Assembly (NCBI GenBank): GCA_023663025.1
Contig: JAMPIC010000008.1
Span: forward strand, 11,045 to 75,044
DNA length: 64,000 nt
DNA from: Prevotella sp.
GTDB taxonomy: Bacteria > Bacillota > Clostridia > Oscillospirales > Ruminococcaceae
Direction: 5' to 3'
Translations under genes and position numbers: made by a program
Shown here: positions 1 through 8,544 of the stretch, piece by piece
Position numbering within the stretch: position 1 is the stretch's first letter
Layout: the number at the start of each line of letters is the position of its first letter
Notes under the pieces: model-generated
The model's input: only the letters and a program-made list of their open reading frames with translations
What the model was told of the DNA's origin: nothing
Database searches by the model: none

Positions 1-41
1 ATCCGCAAGCGTGACATGCGAGCGGATTGGGTATGGCAAAA

Positions 42-2384
42 TCATCTGAGTATGGATTTTTTCTTTTTCTTTTCCTCGTAAAGAACATCGTCCGCCTTGG
101 CGAGTATCTTTGAAAGCTCCACGTCCTTTCCGCACTTGAATGCGTACACGCCTACGCTCATGTGGACGACATAGGGTTTGTCGTGGGTGGCGTTAAAGCT
201 TACCGTTGTCTCGTCTATTCTGGAGCGTACTATCGACGTCATTTCCTCGTTTGTGGCATTCTCAACCATAGCCAGCACAGAAAATTCGTCGCCGCCTATA
301 CGTCCGATAACATCGGAGCTTCGGAACGATTCCTGAAGTATCTTAGCCGCGTTTTTGATGGCGAAATCGCCGTCCTCATGGCTGAATGAATCGTTGATAG
401 TCTTAAGGCTGTCCAGATCGGCAAAAATGATAAGAGCGTCCTGTCCCTCGTTCATGGGAGAAGTTATTATACTGCTTGCCTGCGTGAAAAAGCCGCGGCG
501 GTTATAAGCTCCCGTGAGCACGTCGAGCTTGGAGATAGCGTCAAGCTGAATATTTTTCTCCTTGATCTGCATAAGCGTCCGTTCAAGCTCCTGCTGTATG
601 CTTTCCTTGTCCTGTATAAGCCTGAGTATTTTCATTGCCGCGCAGAGCTGCGCCGACAGCGCACTTATGTAGTAGAAATACTCATATTCCAGCTCGCAGA
701 GGAAAAGTCCGTAATGATCCGCGTTGAGGAATATTGCCGACAGCACCATTGTAAACCGTCTGTCCTTGGGTATATAGCTGTGGTTGAACAGATTGCGTAT
801 GGAAATCTCCTGATCCTCGGCGGGAATTACCTCCCACTTATCGGCGTTGTGGTAGGATTTGAGCAGCACTCTCGGCGGAGGCACCCAATCCTCGTCCTTG
901 CCGAGGGTAACGGTTTCGGGGAAAATATAGATATAGCTGCTGGCGACGTTAAGTCTTGTCAGCTTGTCGGTAACGGAGCCATACCCGTAATCGTCGTAGC
1001 TGTCGAAAAGAAGCATATCCTTTGTGATGGAATTGGACTGCCATGTCAGGAACTCCACGTCCTCCACGCGCTTGTTGCTGTAGATAACGACCGCCTGCAT
1101 GAGTATACGGTACATTCCGACAAAGATGTCTTTCATATGGCGTCTGTCGGCAGGATCTTCCAGACCCTGCGAAAAACGTCTGCTTAAATAATCTATGACC
1201 GTACACAGCTTATCCTGATTGATAAGCTTCATGGTCTCGGGGGTCAGCATATCCTCGAAAGAGGAGGGAATGTACTCCGCCGCCTCGGGCGTAAGGGTTA
1301 TGCCGCCGTGGTCGTCCGATTTAAGCAGGCGGAACACGTCCTCAAGATATTTCTCGAAAGCGGGTCTTACCTTTTCAAGAAGCTCGCTTGAAGTGTAGCC
1401 GCTGAAAAGGTAATCGCACACGGCGGATACCGTCCGTGAATCGGAGCGGCACCAGCAGTGGTTGAAAACGAAAACGTCTCCCGAATTTGCTTCCGAAGCG
1501 GAAACGTCCCCTCGGCAGCCGCAGGATCTGCGCTTCACCATTGACGAGCGCACAAGGCGGCTGTTAAGCTTTCCTGTTTTGCTGTACGCCATGCATTCGA
1601 CAACCGCGTCGTATCCGAGTTCGGCGGCGTCGGCGCGGACGGTCGTAAGCGGCGGCACGAGATTTACCGCAACGGGAGCGTCGTCAAAACCGGTGACAAG
1701 TATGTCCTTTCCGACTTCGATACCCCGTTCCTCAAAGACCTCGTAAGCACCTCCCGCCATGGCGTCATTGGCGAAAGCGATGGCTTCAAGGTCGGGACAG
1801 CGGTCAAGAAGCTTCTCCACGACCTCGCGGCTGTAGGGAGAAAATCTGCCGTAAACCACCCTGTTTTCGTCGTACGGGATATTGTGGCTTTTCAGCGTGT
1901 CAATGTAAACGTTAAGACGTTCTATAGCGTCGCCATTGGTTTCCGGACCGCTTACAAAGCCTATCCTGCGGCAGCCGTGCTTTTCGATGAGGTGCTCGAT
2001 GCATTCGGTAAGACCGCTTGTGTTGTCAAAGCATACGGAAGGATACCCCTCGACTTCGCTGGCGATGGTAATTATCGGGATATTTCCCATACCCTCGAGA
2101 AAGGCTTTTTTTCTTTCATAGGATATACTGCTTCCGATAGTTCCCACAAGAACGAGAAGCACGTCGATATCATCGGGAAAAGCGTAGGAAAAAAGGGTAT
2201 TGTACTGATATTCGTACTCCGTCCGTTTTTTGTCGGCATAAACGGCGTCTATGTACCGACCGGGGAAAATAATGAGGTTTGCGTCGATCTCCTTAGCGCC
2301 TATTATCGCGCCGCGGCAGACGGCGGAGGCAAAATCGTCCTCCAGATGGCTTATCATCAGACCGATATTCAGTCGTCTTTCCAT
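42..2384 (-). CDS. Sugar-binding-protein-like (LacI sensor fold) / GGDEF diguanylate cyclase
   Basis: About 780 aa. Residues 1-290 resemble the periplasmic-binding-protein sensor fold of LacI-type regulators (Peripla_BP_3), but no DNA-binding HTH precedes it and no signal peptide or membrane segment is visible, so it should act in the cytosol. A poorly recognised middle region (300-590) and a short coiled segment lead to a C-terminal GGDEF domain (about 610-780) with an intact GGDEF active site and an RSSD inhibitory site five residues before it. Known role of the family: cyclic-di-GMP synthesis, here probably gated by a bound small ligand (inference). The start is placed at the Met after AGGAGG with an 11-nt gap; an upstream in-frame ATG at 2435 lacks this. 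Preceded by the two-component genes on the same strand with a 180-nt gap. Confidence 0.85.
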   Translation of the reverse strand: MERRLNIGLMISHLEDDFASAVCRGAIIGAKEIDANLIIFPGRYIDAVYADKKRTEYEYQYNTLFSYAFPDDIDVLLVLVGTIGSSISYERKKAFLEGMGNIPIITIASEVEGYPSVCFDNTSGLTECIEHLIEKHGCRRIGFVSGPETNGDAIERLNVYIDTLKSHNIPYDENRVVYGRFSPYSREVVEKLLDRCPDLEAIAFANDAMAGGAYEVFEERGIEVGKDILVTGFDDAPVAVNLVPPLTTVRADAAELGYDAVVECMAYSKTGKLNSRLVRSSMVKRRSCGCRGDVSASEANSGDVFVFNHCWCRSDSRTVSAVCDYLFSGYTSSELLEKVRPAFEKYLEDVFRLLKSDDHGGITLTPEAAEYIPSSFEDMLTPETMKLINQDKLCTVIDYLSRRFSQGLEDPADRRHMKDIFVGMYRILMQAVVIYSNKRVEDVEFLTWQSNSITKDMLLFDSYDDYGYGSVTDKLTRLNVASSYIYIFPETVTLGKDEDWVPPPRVLLKSYHNADKWEVIPAEDQEISIRNLFNHSYIPKDRRFTMVLSAIFLNADHYGLFLCELEYEYFYYISALSAQLCAAMKILRLIQDKESIQQELERTLMQIKEKNIQLDAISKLDVLTGAYNRRGFFTQASSIITSPMNEGQDALIIFADLDSLKTINDSFSHEDGDFAIKNAAKILQESFRSSDVIGRIGGDEFSVLAMVENATNEEMTSIVRSRIDETTVSFNATHDKPYVVHMSVGVYAFKCGKDVELSKILAKADDVLYEEKKKKKSILR

Positions 2385-2563
2385 TGCGGCAATTCCCTCC
2401 TCTTTAAAGTAAACGGATAACGAGTCCGTGTGCAAAGCGTCAAATATTTTATATACGTTTATATTTTAACATTAATTCCGGTCAAATTTAAAGCGGTAAA
2501 TAGTATCTAAATTATTAATATATTAATAATTAATCATTTAAGTTTTAATAATAGCAGTTTACA

Positions 2564-3958
2564 TCATCGGCGGCACTGTTTATGATCTGTCCCGCCGCCG
2601 TCCTCCCGCAGCGGCAGCGTGACCGTGAACACGCTTCCCTTTCCAAGCTCGGAGGAAACCGTGATATCCCCGCCGTGAAGCTCCGCTATCTTTTTCGCTA
2701 TGGCAAGACCCAGACCCGTCCCCCGTGAGCTTCGGGACTTGTCAGCCTTGTAAAATCTGCGGAAAGCGTTTTCTCTTTCCTCCGCCGTCATTCCCTTGCC
2801 GCTGTCGCTTACCGAAACGGTTACCGACGTTTCGTTCCCGGTGAGAGAGACGCCGATCCTGCCGCCCTTATCCGTGTACCGCACAGCATTGGATATAAGG
2901 TTCACCCAAAGCTGATACAGCAGAGCCTCGTCCCCCGCAAAGGATATCTCATCAAGTTCCGCGTCAACGGCGATGGACTTTTCCTCCCAATCTTGCTGCA
3001 AAAGTATCACAGCCGAGCGTACCTGCTCGTCAAGGGAAAATTCCCTCCGTTCGGGAGAAAGCCCCTTATTGTCAAGCTCCGACAGCTTCAGCAGATCCGC
3101 CGACAGCCGCGAAAGCCTGTCGCTTTCCGCGATAACGATATCGGCGTAGTCATTCCGCTGCTCATTCGTAAGGCTGCTGCTTTTTAAAAGCTTTGCGTAT
3201 CCTTTCAGCGACGTTATCGGTGTGCCGAATTCGTGAGAAACATTGGCAATAAATTCCTTGTGCAGATATTCATTTGAGGCAAGTCCCCGAACCATGCTGT
3301 TGAAATTCTCGGTAAGCTCCCGTATTTCGCCGCTGCCTTTGGGTTCGAGCCTAACGGAAAAATCCCCCTCCGCAACCCTTTTGGACGCGTCGGAAATTCT
3401 CTTGACCGGCTTCGCCACGGTTATCGCGGCAAGCACTATCAGAGCCGTTCCCAGCACAAACGGGACGGCTACGAAAAACACCTGCATTCCCATAAAATTT
3501 GCCATCGGACCCCGCTGCCTGTCGGGGCGTACCATTATCCAGTCATCACCGGCGGCAAAGACCGCGAAAACCGCGTGACCGTCGCGGTTGTTCCTGCCGC
3601 CGCGGCTGTTTCTGTCCGGCATTTTGAAAAGTATCTCTCCCCGTTCAATGAGACGGATATCCTCGGAAGAAAGAGGAAAATCAAGCCCGTCAAGACTGTC
3701 AAGCAGGACAATTTCGGTATCGTCCTTGTCAAACATGGCTATGGCTTCCGTGACGGTCATGCCGCGGTTTTCCGCCAAATCCTTTATGTTCTCTGCGGTT
3801 TCGGTTACGGAGATATGAGCGTCCCGCCTTATTTCGGGAGCTTTCGCCGCGTTAAAGCCCAGAGCGGGTATTGCCAGCGACAGCGCGAACGCCCCGATAA
3901 ATATCACGAGAAAACGCGTATAGACAGATCCGAAAATTTTCTTAAGCTTTGATTTCAT
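2564..3958 (-). CDS. Two-component sensor histidine kinase
   Basis: 464 aa membrane kinase. Transmembrane segment 1 is at about 14-36 and segment 2 at about 158-182, bracketing a roughly 120-residue outside domain with an Arg/Asn/Gly-rich stretch. A HAMP linker (about 183-232) follows, then the HisKA box with phospho-acceptor His242 (SHEFGTP; the usual Leu-Arg is Phe-Gly here), the N box (NLISNAVRYT), G1 (DSGKGM) and G2 (GTGLGLAIAKK). It should autophosphorylate and pass phosphate to the response regulator whose stop codon overlaps its start by 4 nt (ATGA), which indicates translational coupling. The signal sensed cannot be read from the sequence. Confidence 0.93.
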   Translation of the reverse strand: MKSKLKKIFGSVYTRFLVIFIGAFALSLAIPALGFNAAKAPEIRRDAHISVTETAENIKDLAENRGMTVTEAIAMFDKDDTEIVLLDSLDGLDFPLSSEDIRLIERGEILFKMPDRNSRGGRNNRDGHAVFAVFAAGDDWIMVRPDRQRGPMANFMGMQVFFVAVPFVLGTALIVLAAITVAKPVKRISDASKRVAEGDFSVRLEPKGSGEIRELTENFNSMVRGLASNEYLHKEFIANVSHEFGTPITSLKGYAKLLKSSSLTNEQRNDYADIVIAESDRLSRLSADLLKLSELDNKGLSPERREFSLDEQVRSAVILLQQDWEEKSIAVDAELDEISFAGDEALLYQLWVNLISNAVRYTDKGGRIGVSLTGNETSVTVSVSDSGKGMTAEERENAFRRFYKADKSRSSRGTGLGLAIAKKIAELHGGDITVSSELGKGSVFTVTLPLREDGGGTDHKQCRR

Positions 3959-4638
3959 AGCGCATTGTCCTTTTTGACCGCCTTGTAGCCCAATCCCTTG
4001 ACAGTAACGATCTCAAAATCGGGGGACGTTTCAAATTTTTCCCGAAGCCTGCGTATGTGGACGTCCACGGTGCGCTCGGCGCTGTCGCTGTCGTAGTCCC
4101 ATATTTCGTCCATTATCTGTGCGCGGGTGAATATGCGGTTAGGCTGCGCCAGAAGCTTAAAAAGAATGCGGAACTCCTTATTCGGCAGGGACACGGAGCC
4201 GTTAGCCGACGTTACGGAAAATTCGCCGTAATCAAGTTCCGTACCGCCTACCGTCAGACGTTTTTCACTTGCCGCTCCCGACCGTCTCAGAAGCGCGGCG
4301 GCGCGCAGCAGCATTTCCTCCATATCGAAGGGCTTGACCATATAATCGTCCGCGCCGCAGCCGAAGCCCGTCTTTTTGTCCTCCATGGTTCCGCGGGCGG
4401 TTATCATCAGAACGGGAGTATCATAACCCGCCTCTCTCAGCTCGCGGACAAGCTCGAAGCCGTCTGTGCGGGGCATCATAACGTCGGTTATAAGCAGGTC
4501 GACGCGGTTTTTTCCGAACAGTTCGATAGCCTCCTCGCCGTCCTCGCATTCGAGGACGGTGTAGCCGTCCCGGTTAAGGTATTCGGTCATCAGCCGCCTG
4601 ATATTGCAGTCGTCCTCGCAGACAAGGATATTGAACAT
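3955..4638 (-). CDS. OmpR/PhoB-family response regulator
   Basis: 227 aa. N-terminal receiver with acidic pair Asp9/Asp10, phospho-acceptor Asp52 (TDVMMP), Thr80 and Lys102, then a C-terminal winged-helix Trans_reg_C domain (about 125-222) ending in the typical VKGLGYKA motif. It is a DNA-binding transcription factor activated by the overlapping histidine kinase gene. It lies 36 nt downstream of a DUF554 membrane protein gene on the same strand, so a three-gene transcript is possible. Target genes are not evident. Confidence 0.95.
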   Translation of the reverse strand: MFNILVCEDDCNIRRLMTEYLNRDGYTVLECEDGEEAIELFGKNRVDLLITDVMMPRTDGFELVRELREAGYDTPVLMITARGTMEDKKTGFGCGADDYMVKPFDMEEMLLRAAALLRRSGAASEKRLTVGGTELDYGEFSVTSANGSVSLPNKEFRILFKLLAQPNRIFTRAQIMDEIWDYDSDSAERTVDVHIRRLREKFETSPDFEIVTVKGLGYKAVKKDNAL

Positions 4639-4674
4639 TTTATCTCCTCCCGACGTTTTTACGGTTTTTGAACG

Positions 4675-5400
4675 CTACAGCCAATGTCCGAGAATAACCG
4701 CAAAAATCAGTGCGGGCAGCATATTCCCCGCTTTGACGGTCTTTCCGAACAGCAGATTTACTCCCACAACGGCGATGAGGATATTTCCGGTGCAGGAAAG
4801 GTCCGCAACAACGCTGTCGGTAAAAAAGGAAGCTGCCGCTCCCGCCAGCAAAGTTATCGCGCCCTGATACAGGAACAGCGGCACAGCGGCGAAAAGCACG
4901 CCCGCGCCGAGAGAAGCGGCGAACACCATGGATATCATCGCGTCCAGCACAGCTTTGGCGTAAAGCGTGGAGGGATCGCGGTTTAAACCGTCGTTAAGCG
5001 CGCCAACCACAGCCATCGCGCCAATGCATATCACCAGCGCGTTTGTGACGAAGCCCTGTACGAACATGCTGTCTCCGTCGGCGCGGACAAGCTTTTTCAG
5101 CCGTTCGCCCAAGGTTTCCAATCTGTCCTCTATTTTCAGAAGTTCACCGGTTATCGTCCCCAAGGTCAGGGAAAGTATCATAAGCATGGTTCCCCGGGTC
5201 TGCAAAACGCCGTCTTTAAGTTCCAGCAGACCGGTCAGCGCACCCGCCGCTCCGAGAAAAATAACGGCGACGCCCAGCGTTTTCATCACGGAATTGCGGA
5301 ATTCCTCTTTCAGTCCCTTTCCGGCAAGCATTCCCAATCCGCCGCCCGCAACGACCGCGGCAGCGTTTACTATAGTTCCCGACATTATCAACGGTATCAT
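4675..5400 (-). CDS. DUF554 family integral membrane protein
   Basis: 241 aa, about seven hydrophobic segments. The N-terminal pattern (GTIVNAAAVVAGGGLG), the LGTITGELLKIEDRLETLG stretch and the IGAMAVVGALNDGL segment are typical of the DUF554 (YqgA/YdfK) family of putative transporters. Transport substrate is unknown. It is the first gene of a leftward run with the two-component system; a TATAAT-like -10 box lies at 5424-5429 on the minus strand but no good -35 was found. Confidence 0.85.
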   Translation of the reverse strand: MIPLIMSGTIVNAAAVVAGGGLGMLAGKGLKEEFRNSVMKTLGVAVIFLGAAGALTGLLELKDGVLQTRGTMLMILSLTLGTITGELLKIEDRLETLGERLKKLVRADGDSMFVQGFVTNALVICIGAMAVVGALNDGLNRDPSTLYAKAVLDAMISMVFAASLGAGVLFAAVPLFLYQGAITLLAGAAASFFTDSVVADLSCTGNILIAVVGVNLLFGKTVKAGNMLPALIFAVILGHWL

Positions 5401-5567
5401 TCCTTTTGCAAGTTATCGTTTAAATTATAGCATCAAAACATACATGATAGGCACATAAAGAATTTCTTTTTTATTAATATTATGAAAATTTTACCCCGGA
5501 GAACGCCGAACAGTCCGAAACGCATAGGGAAACTTTCCCGCAGCCGCAGCAAATTGCGGAGTTCCTA

Positions 5568-5596
5568 TTGACAAATATATTCTATCGTGATAGAAT
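5568..5596 (+). promoter_or_regulatory. Sigma-A promoter embedded in an operator palindrome
   Basis: TTGACA at 5568-5573 and TAGAAT at 5591-5596 with a 17-bp spacer, about 50 nt before the GTG start of the coiled-coil protein gene. The whole spacer and the -10 lie inside a perfect inverted repeat. Confidence 0.85.
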
Positions 5597-5602
5597 ATAT
5601 TT
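5573..5602. promoter_or_regulatory. Perfect 30-bp palindrome, candidate repressor operator 1
   Basis: Arms AAATATATTCTATC and GATAGAATATATTT flank a GT centre and are exact reverse complements. The core TTCTATCGTGATAGAA recurs in variant form downstream at 5613-5628. Because it covers the spacer and -10 box, protein binding should block RNA polymerase. The core recalls TetR-type operators, but the repressor is not identifiable from this window. Confidence 0.8.
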
Positions 5603-5612
5603 GGAAAGGAGG

Positions 5613-5628
5613 TTCTATTTCAATAGAA
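5613..5628. promoter_or_regulatory. Second operator-like palindrome
   Basis: TTCTATTTCAATAGAA, sharing both half-sites TTCTAT/ATAGAA with the palindrome at 5580-5595. The two centres are 33 bp apart, about three helical turns, and this copy lies in the 5' leader just upstream of the ribosome binding site. Confidence 0.65.
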
Positions 5629-5647
5629 TGCAAAAGGAGGTGTTACA

Positions 5648-6118
5648 GTGAAAATCGAAAGCAGCGCCGCAACGGTATTGGAACAGCTTCAAAAACCGCA
5701 GACTGTCGGGGAAAAAGGCGGAGAAATCCCCGAAAACAAGTCCGCAAACGCCGCGGGCAGGGACGAGTATGTCCCGTCCGAAAAAGACAAGCCGATCGGA
5801 CTTTACGACATATGCAGGGACGAAAACGGCAATCCCGAAATAAGGTTCGATGATCCGGAAAAGTCCGTCGAGCCTGACGAAACAGGGAAACCGAAAAGCG
5901 AAAAGTCACGGTCCGAAGAATGCACCTGCAATACCGATAAGGTAGACAGGGAGCTGAAGCGGCTTAAGGAAAAAGCCGAACGTCTGGAACAGCGTATCAG
6001 AAATACCGCAGACGCGGAAAAGACCGAGGAGCTTCGCAGGCAGCTCGAAAGCCTGCAAAGCGAGATCGCTCAGAAGGATAACGATTCCTATCGCCGCAGC
6101 AGAGCGGAATTTTCTTAA
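5648..6118 (+). CDS. Hypothetical charged coiled-coil protein
   Basis: 156 aa, not recognised. The start is GTG, set by AGGAGG at 5635-5640 with a 7-nt gap. The N-terminal half is hydrophilic and probably disordered (rich in Lys, Glu, Pro, Asn). Residues about 98-145 form a heptad-like amphipathic helix (LKRLKEKAERLEQRI, then LRRQLESLQSEIAQ), so a coiled coil is likely. A CTC pair of cysteines precedes it. No signal peptide or membrane segment. It is monocistronic, between its own operator-controlled promoter and a strong terminator, so it is probably made only under a specific condition. Function unknown. Confidence 0.75.
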   Translation: MKIESSAATVLEQLQKPQTVGEKGGEIPENKSANAAGRDEYVPSEKDKPIGLYDICRDENGNPEIRFDDPEKSVEPDETGKPKSEKSRSEECTCNTDKVDRELKRLKEKAERLEQRIRNTADAEKTEELRRQLESLQSEIAQKDNDSYRRSRAEFS

Positions 6119-6136
6119 AAAACCGTAAACGGCAAA

Positions 6137-6180
6137 GGCTGACAGCGTCTTTGGAACGGATACTGTCAGCCGCTTTTTTA
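6137..6180 (+). terminator. Rho-independent terminator
   Basis: GGCTGACAG pairs with CTGTCAGCC across a 17-nt loop and is followed by a run of T residues; it ends the coiled-coil gene. Confidence 0.85.
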
Positions 6181-6228
6181 TTCTGAAACTGCCCGGCGCG
6201 GCAGTAGGTTCCGTCATTCAAAAGCGGG

Positions 6229-6912
6229 TCAATCCCTTGAAACAAGGAACTTTACGGCGCGCTCAATGCTGTCGCGGGAGTTGCCCCAATCGGCGTCCTT
6301 GCCCGTGTTGCGGTAGTCGTACATGGAGCAGTATTTGGAAACGTCCTCATATAAGGACGCGATGTATTTTTCGGTAAGTTCCCCCGCAAGCTTGTTAAAG
6401 TTTTCCAGATCCGCTTTCTGCAAATACGCGGGAGCAAGGGACAGAAGCAGGTCATAATGCGGCAGGCAGATAAATTCCTGCTCGGATAAAAGCATGCGGA
6501 AATCCTGCTGACCGTACATTTCAAAGAACGTCCGCATAAGCCGCTCCATGCCCCAATCCACCTTTTCGCAGACGAAGCAGGTCTCGTTTATCTCGGAAAG
6601 CTTTGCTTTTTTTGCGTTCTTCGGCTCAAAAAGCTTTCTGCGGGAGAAAAGCTGCCTGTCGACTTCTTCCAGATGAGTTTGCAGCATAAGGGCAAGGGAG
6701 AGACGGTTTTTCTGCTTAAGCATCTGCCGGAAATGCGTGTGGCAGAACCCCGCGCGGTTTGTCTCGATACGCACGTCCGGCTCCATCATAGCCGCGCCCA
6801 TGATGTACTCAACGGTGCGCTGCTCCAGCATATCCCTCATTCGGCAAATGGGGCAGCCTTCCTTCGGGTCGAGTATCTCGCTTATTGGTATTGTTAAAAT
6901 ACTTTCACGCAT
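6229..6912 (-). CDS. DUF6062-like Cys/His-rich protein
   Basis: 227 aa, soluble. Two similar Cys/His modules are visible: CPIC at 20-23 with FCHTHF at 56-61, and CFVC at 112-115 with a later CLPHY, suggesting two metal sites or redox-active pairs. The overall look matches a family annotated as DUF6062 in Clostridia; its function is unknown. The start is taken at the ATG with AAAGGAG 7 nt upstream; two further upstream in-frame ATGs (6918, 6942) have no usable ribosome site. It has its own promoter. Confidence 0.75.
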   Translation of the reverse strand: MRESILTIPISEILDPKEGCPICRMRDMLEQRTVEYIMGAAMMEPDVRIETNRAGFCHTHFRQMLKQKNRLSLALMLQTHLEEVDRQLFSRRKLFEPKNAKKAKLSEINETCFVCEKVDWGMERLMRTFFEMYGQQDFRMLLSEQEFICLPHYDLLLSLAPAYLQKADLENFNKLAGELTEKYIASLYEDVSKYCSMYDYRNTGKDADWGNSRDSIERAVKFLVSRD

Positions 6913-6947
6913 TTGCATGCTCCTTTCGGTAAAGGTTTGCACTTATA

Positions 6948-6976
6948 ATAGTACCACTTTTCGGCAGGCTTGTCAA
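6948..6976 (-). promoter_or_regulatory. Sigma-A promoter for the DUF6062-like gene
   Basis: On the minus strand TTGACA (6976-6971) and TACTAT (6953-6948), 17-bp spacer, about 36 nt upstream of the chosen start. Confidence 0.75.
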
Positions 6977-7089
6977 TGCTGTTTTCCAACGATTGGATTT
7001 TTGCGGTCATACCGAATTTTGCCGCAAGAAAACCGCCTTGAAAATTCAAAGCGGTTATGTGCGGGTCAGCTTTCGGAAAAATATTCCGA

Positions 7090-7758
7090 CTATTCGTGAA
7101 GTATCAGATCGTCGCCGAAATCTTCTGGGACAAATTCCTGAATGCCGTCGTCTCCCTCGTTTTCCGCGCCCTCTGCAAGAGCCGCAGCTTCCTCCTCGGA
7201 AAGCTCGCTCTCCTCGGGTTCCGGCTCGGGAACATAGTCAATGCCGTGTTCATACACCGATGTATAAAATCTGTCCACATGACCGAATATTGCCTCGGAA
7301 TACTGTTCGCGGAACATTATCATCTCGTCGAGTATCGGACCGAACTTTTCCGGTGAACGCGGCTCTCCCGCAGTGGGATCGTAATTGGCTTTGGTATTGG
7401 CGTTTTTCCATGCGCGGTTTATCATAGCCAGAATGTACTTGTCTTTTTTCTCCTCAAGATTTTTCCTGAATTCCGACGGTATCGGCTTTTTGAACGAATA
7501 ATATTTTTCAAGAGCGATAAGTTCTGTCAAAGCGTCCTGAATAGTGTCCAAATATCCGAAAAAGGCTTTCGGGCTTTTGGTTGTTGAAATGTTTTCCATC
7601 GCCTTGTTAATGCTTTTCATTCTTTTGGAAATATATACCTTTGTCATTTCGTCGAGAAACTCGTTTGATACCATGAGCTTCTTTTCGCTCGTACCGAAAA
7701 TAATGTTTTGCAGCTCGACCTGCTTGGTCTTATTTGAGCTGCCCGAAAAAAGAGCCAT
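7090..7758 (-). CDS. Hypothetical protein downstream of folT
   Basis: 222 aa, not recognised. It is helix-rich and soluble with no membrane segment. The last 50 residues are a highly acidic tail (EPEPEESELSEEEAAALAEG and following), typical of a flexible C terminus. It begins 16 nt after the FolT-like gene on the same strand, so it should sit under the same THF riboswitch-controlled transcript. No catalytic motif is visible. A role related to folate is only guilt by association. Confidence 0.7.
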   Translation of the reverse strand: MALFSGSSNKTKQVELQNIIFGTSEKKLMVSNEFLDEMTKVYISKRMKSINKAMENISTTKSPKAFFGYLDTIQDALTELIALEKYYSFKKPIPSEFRKNLEEKKDKYILAMINRAWKNANTKANYDPTAGEPRSPEKFGPILDEMIMFREQYSEAIFGHVDRFYTSVYEHGIDYVPEPEPEESELSEEEAAALAEGAENEGDDGIQEFVPEDFGDDLILHE

Positions 7759-7774
7759 TTGGACACATATCCTT

Positions 7775-8338
7775 TCATATTGATTTATGAGTGACCGTAC
7801 GCCTGTAGACAGCCTTTACCGCGGGCAGAACCGTTACCGTCAGCGGTATAAAGAACACAAGCTCGGCGGCGGATTTTCCGCACCGCAGCCAAAGCTGTTC
7901 CGCAGTGCGGGACATATAGCCGTAGTACATCAGTATCGGCGTGTTCAGCAGCAGGGATATTATAAGCGAATCCGCAAGCCGCGCGGCTATGGAGAACACC
8001 GCCAGCTTGAAGCCGTCTTTTTTGTACAGCAGCGAACCGTAGATAAATCCGGTCAGCACCGACGTAAGGGACAGCAGCGGCAGAGGCGCCTGACCGCTGA
8101 TTATACAGCCCGCAAAGTCTCCCGCGATCGCGGAAAGCATAGCCGGCACCGGACCGAACAGCATTCCCACGGCGGCAAGAGCTGTGAACGAAAAGTTCAC
8201 CTTGATAAACTCGGTTGGTCTGAACGAGAACATATCCAAAACTATGAAAGCCGCTGTAAGAATTCCCGTCACGGTAAGGCAGCGGACATTTTTCAGTTCC
8301 GCCGCGGAATTTTCAAATTCGGAGAAAAAGCTTTTCAT
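7775..8338 (-). CDS. folT: Folate ECF transporter S component (FolT-like)
   Basis: 187 aa with about six membrane segments. The N-terminal pattern (EFENSAAELKNVRCLTVTG) followed by FIKVNFSFTALAAVGMLFGPV and GFIYGSLLYKK is typical of FolT S components of energy-coupling-factor transporters, which bind folate in the membrane and work with the shared EcfA/A'/T module encoded elsewhere. The assignment is supported by the tetrahydrofolate riboswitch directly upstream. TAGGAGG with a 7-nt gap fixes the ATG. Confidence 0.88.
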   Translation of the reverse strand: MKSFFSEFENSAAELKNVRCLTVTGILTAAFIVLDMFSFRPTEFIKVNFSFTALAAVGMLFGPVPAMLSAIAGDFAGCIISGQAPLPLLSLTSVLTGFIYGSLLYKKDGFKLAVFSIAARLADSLIISLLLNTPILMYYGYMSRTAEQLWLRCGKSAAELVFFIPLTVTVLPAVKAVYRRTVTHKSI

Positions 8339-8345
8339 ATCGGAA

Positions 8346-8381
8346 CCTCCTAATAATTATGCTAACTGCATAATCGGGAGG
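8346..8381 (-). promoter_or_regulatory. SD-sequestering hairpin (riboswitch expression platform)
   Basis: In the folT mRNA, CCTCC (8381-8377) can pair with the GGAGG of the ribosome binding site (8350-8346), reinforced by an inner ATTATGC/GCATAAT stem with a 5-nt loop. An AGGAG just after the aptamer (8416-8412) could compete for the same CTCCT, which would give a switch at translation. Confidence 0.65.
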
Positions 8382-8421
8382 AGTTCGTTCTTCCGAAGAA
8401 TAATGAAAAGCTCCTGTTTAT

Positions 8422-8534
8422 GCATTCAGCGGGATGCGGCAAACGCACCGCAAGCGTCTCCGGGACGCTTTTCGTCAAGGCGGCAACTCCCCGTCCGCCA
8501 AGCACTGTACGCGCGTTTGCCTACTCTGTAATGC
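8422..8534 (-). promoter_or_regulatory. Tetrahydrofolate (THF) riboswitch
   Basis: On the minus strand the RNA has a P1 helix GCATT-A-CAG / CTGAATGC closing the element, the conserved AGAGTAG start, a GCAAACGC / GCGTTTGC helix, a CAGTGC segment, GGGGAGTTGCCG, GACGAAAAGCGTC and the closing CATCCCGCTG. This order matches the published THF (folT) riboswitch architecture. It lies between pfkA and a FolT-like gene, the usual genomic place for this class. Confidence 0.88.
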
Positions 8535-8544
8535 TGCGCCGCGA

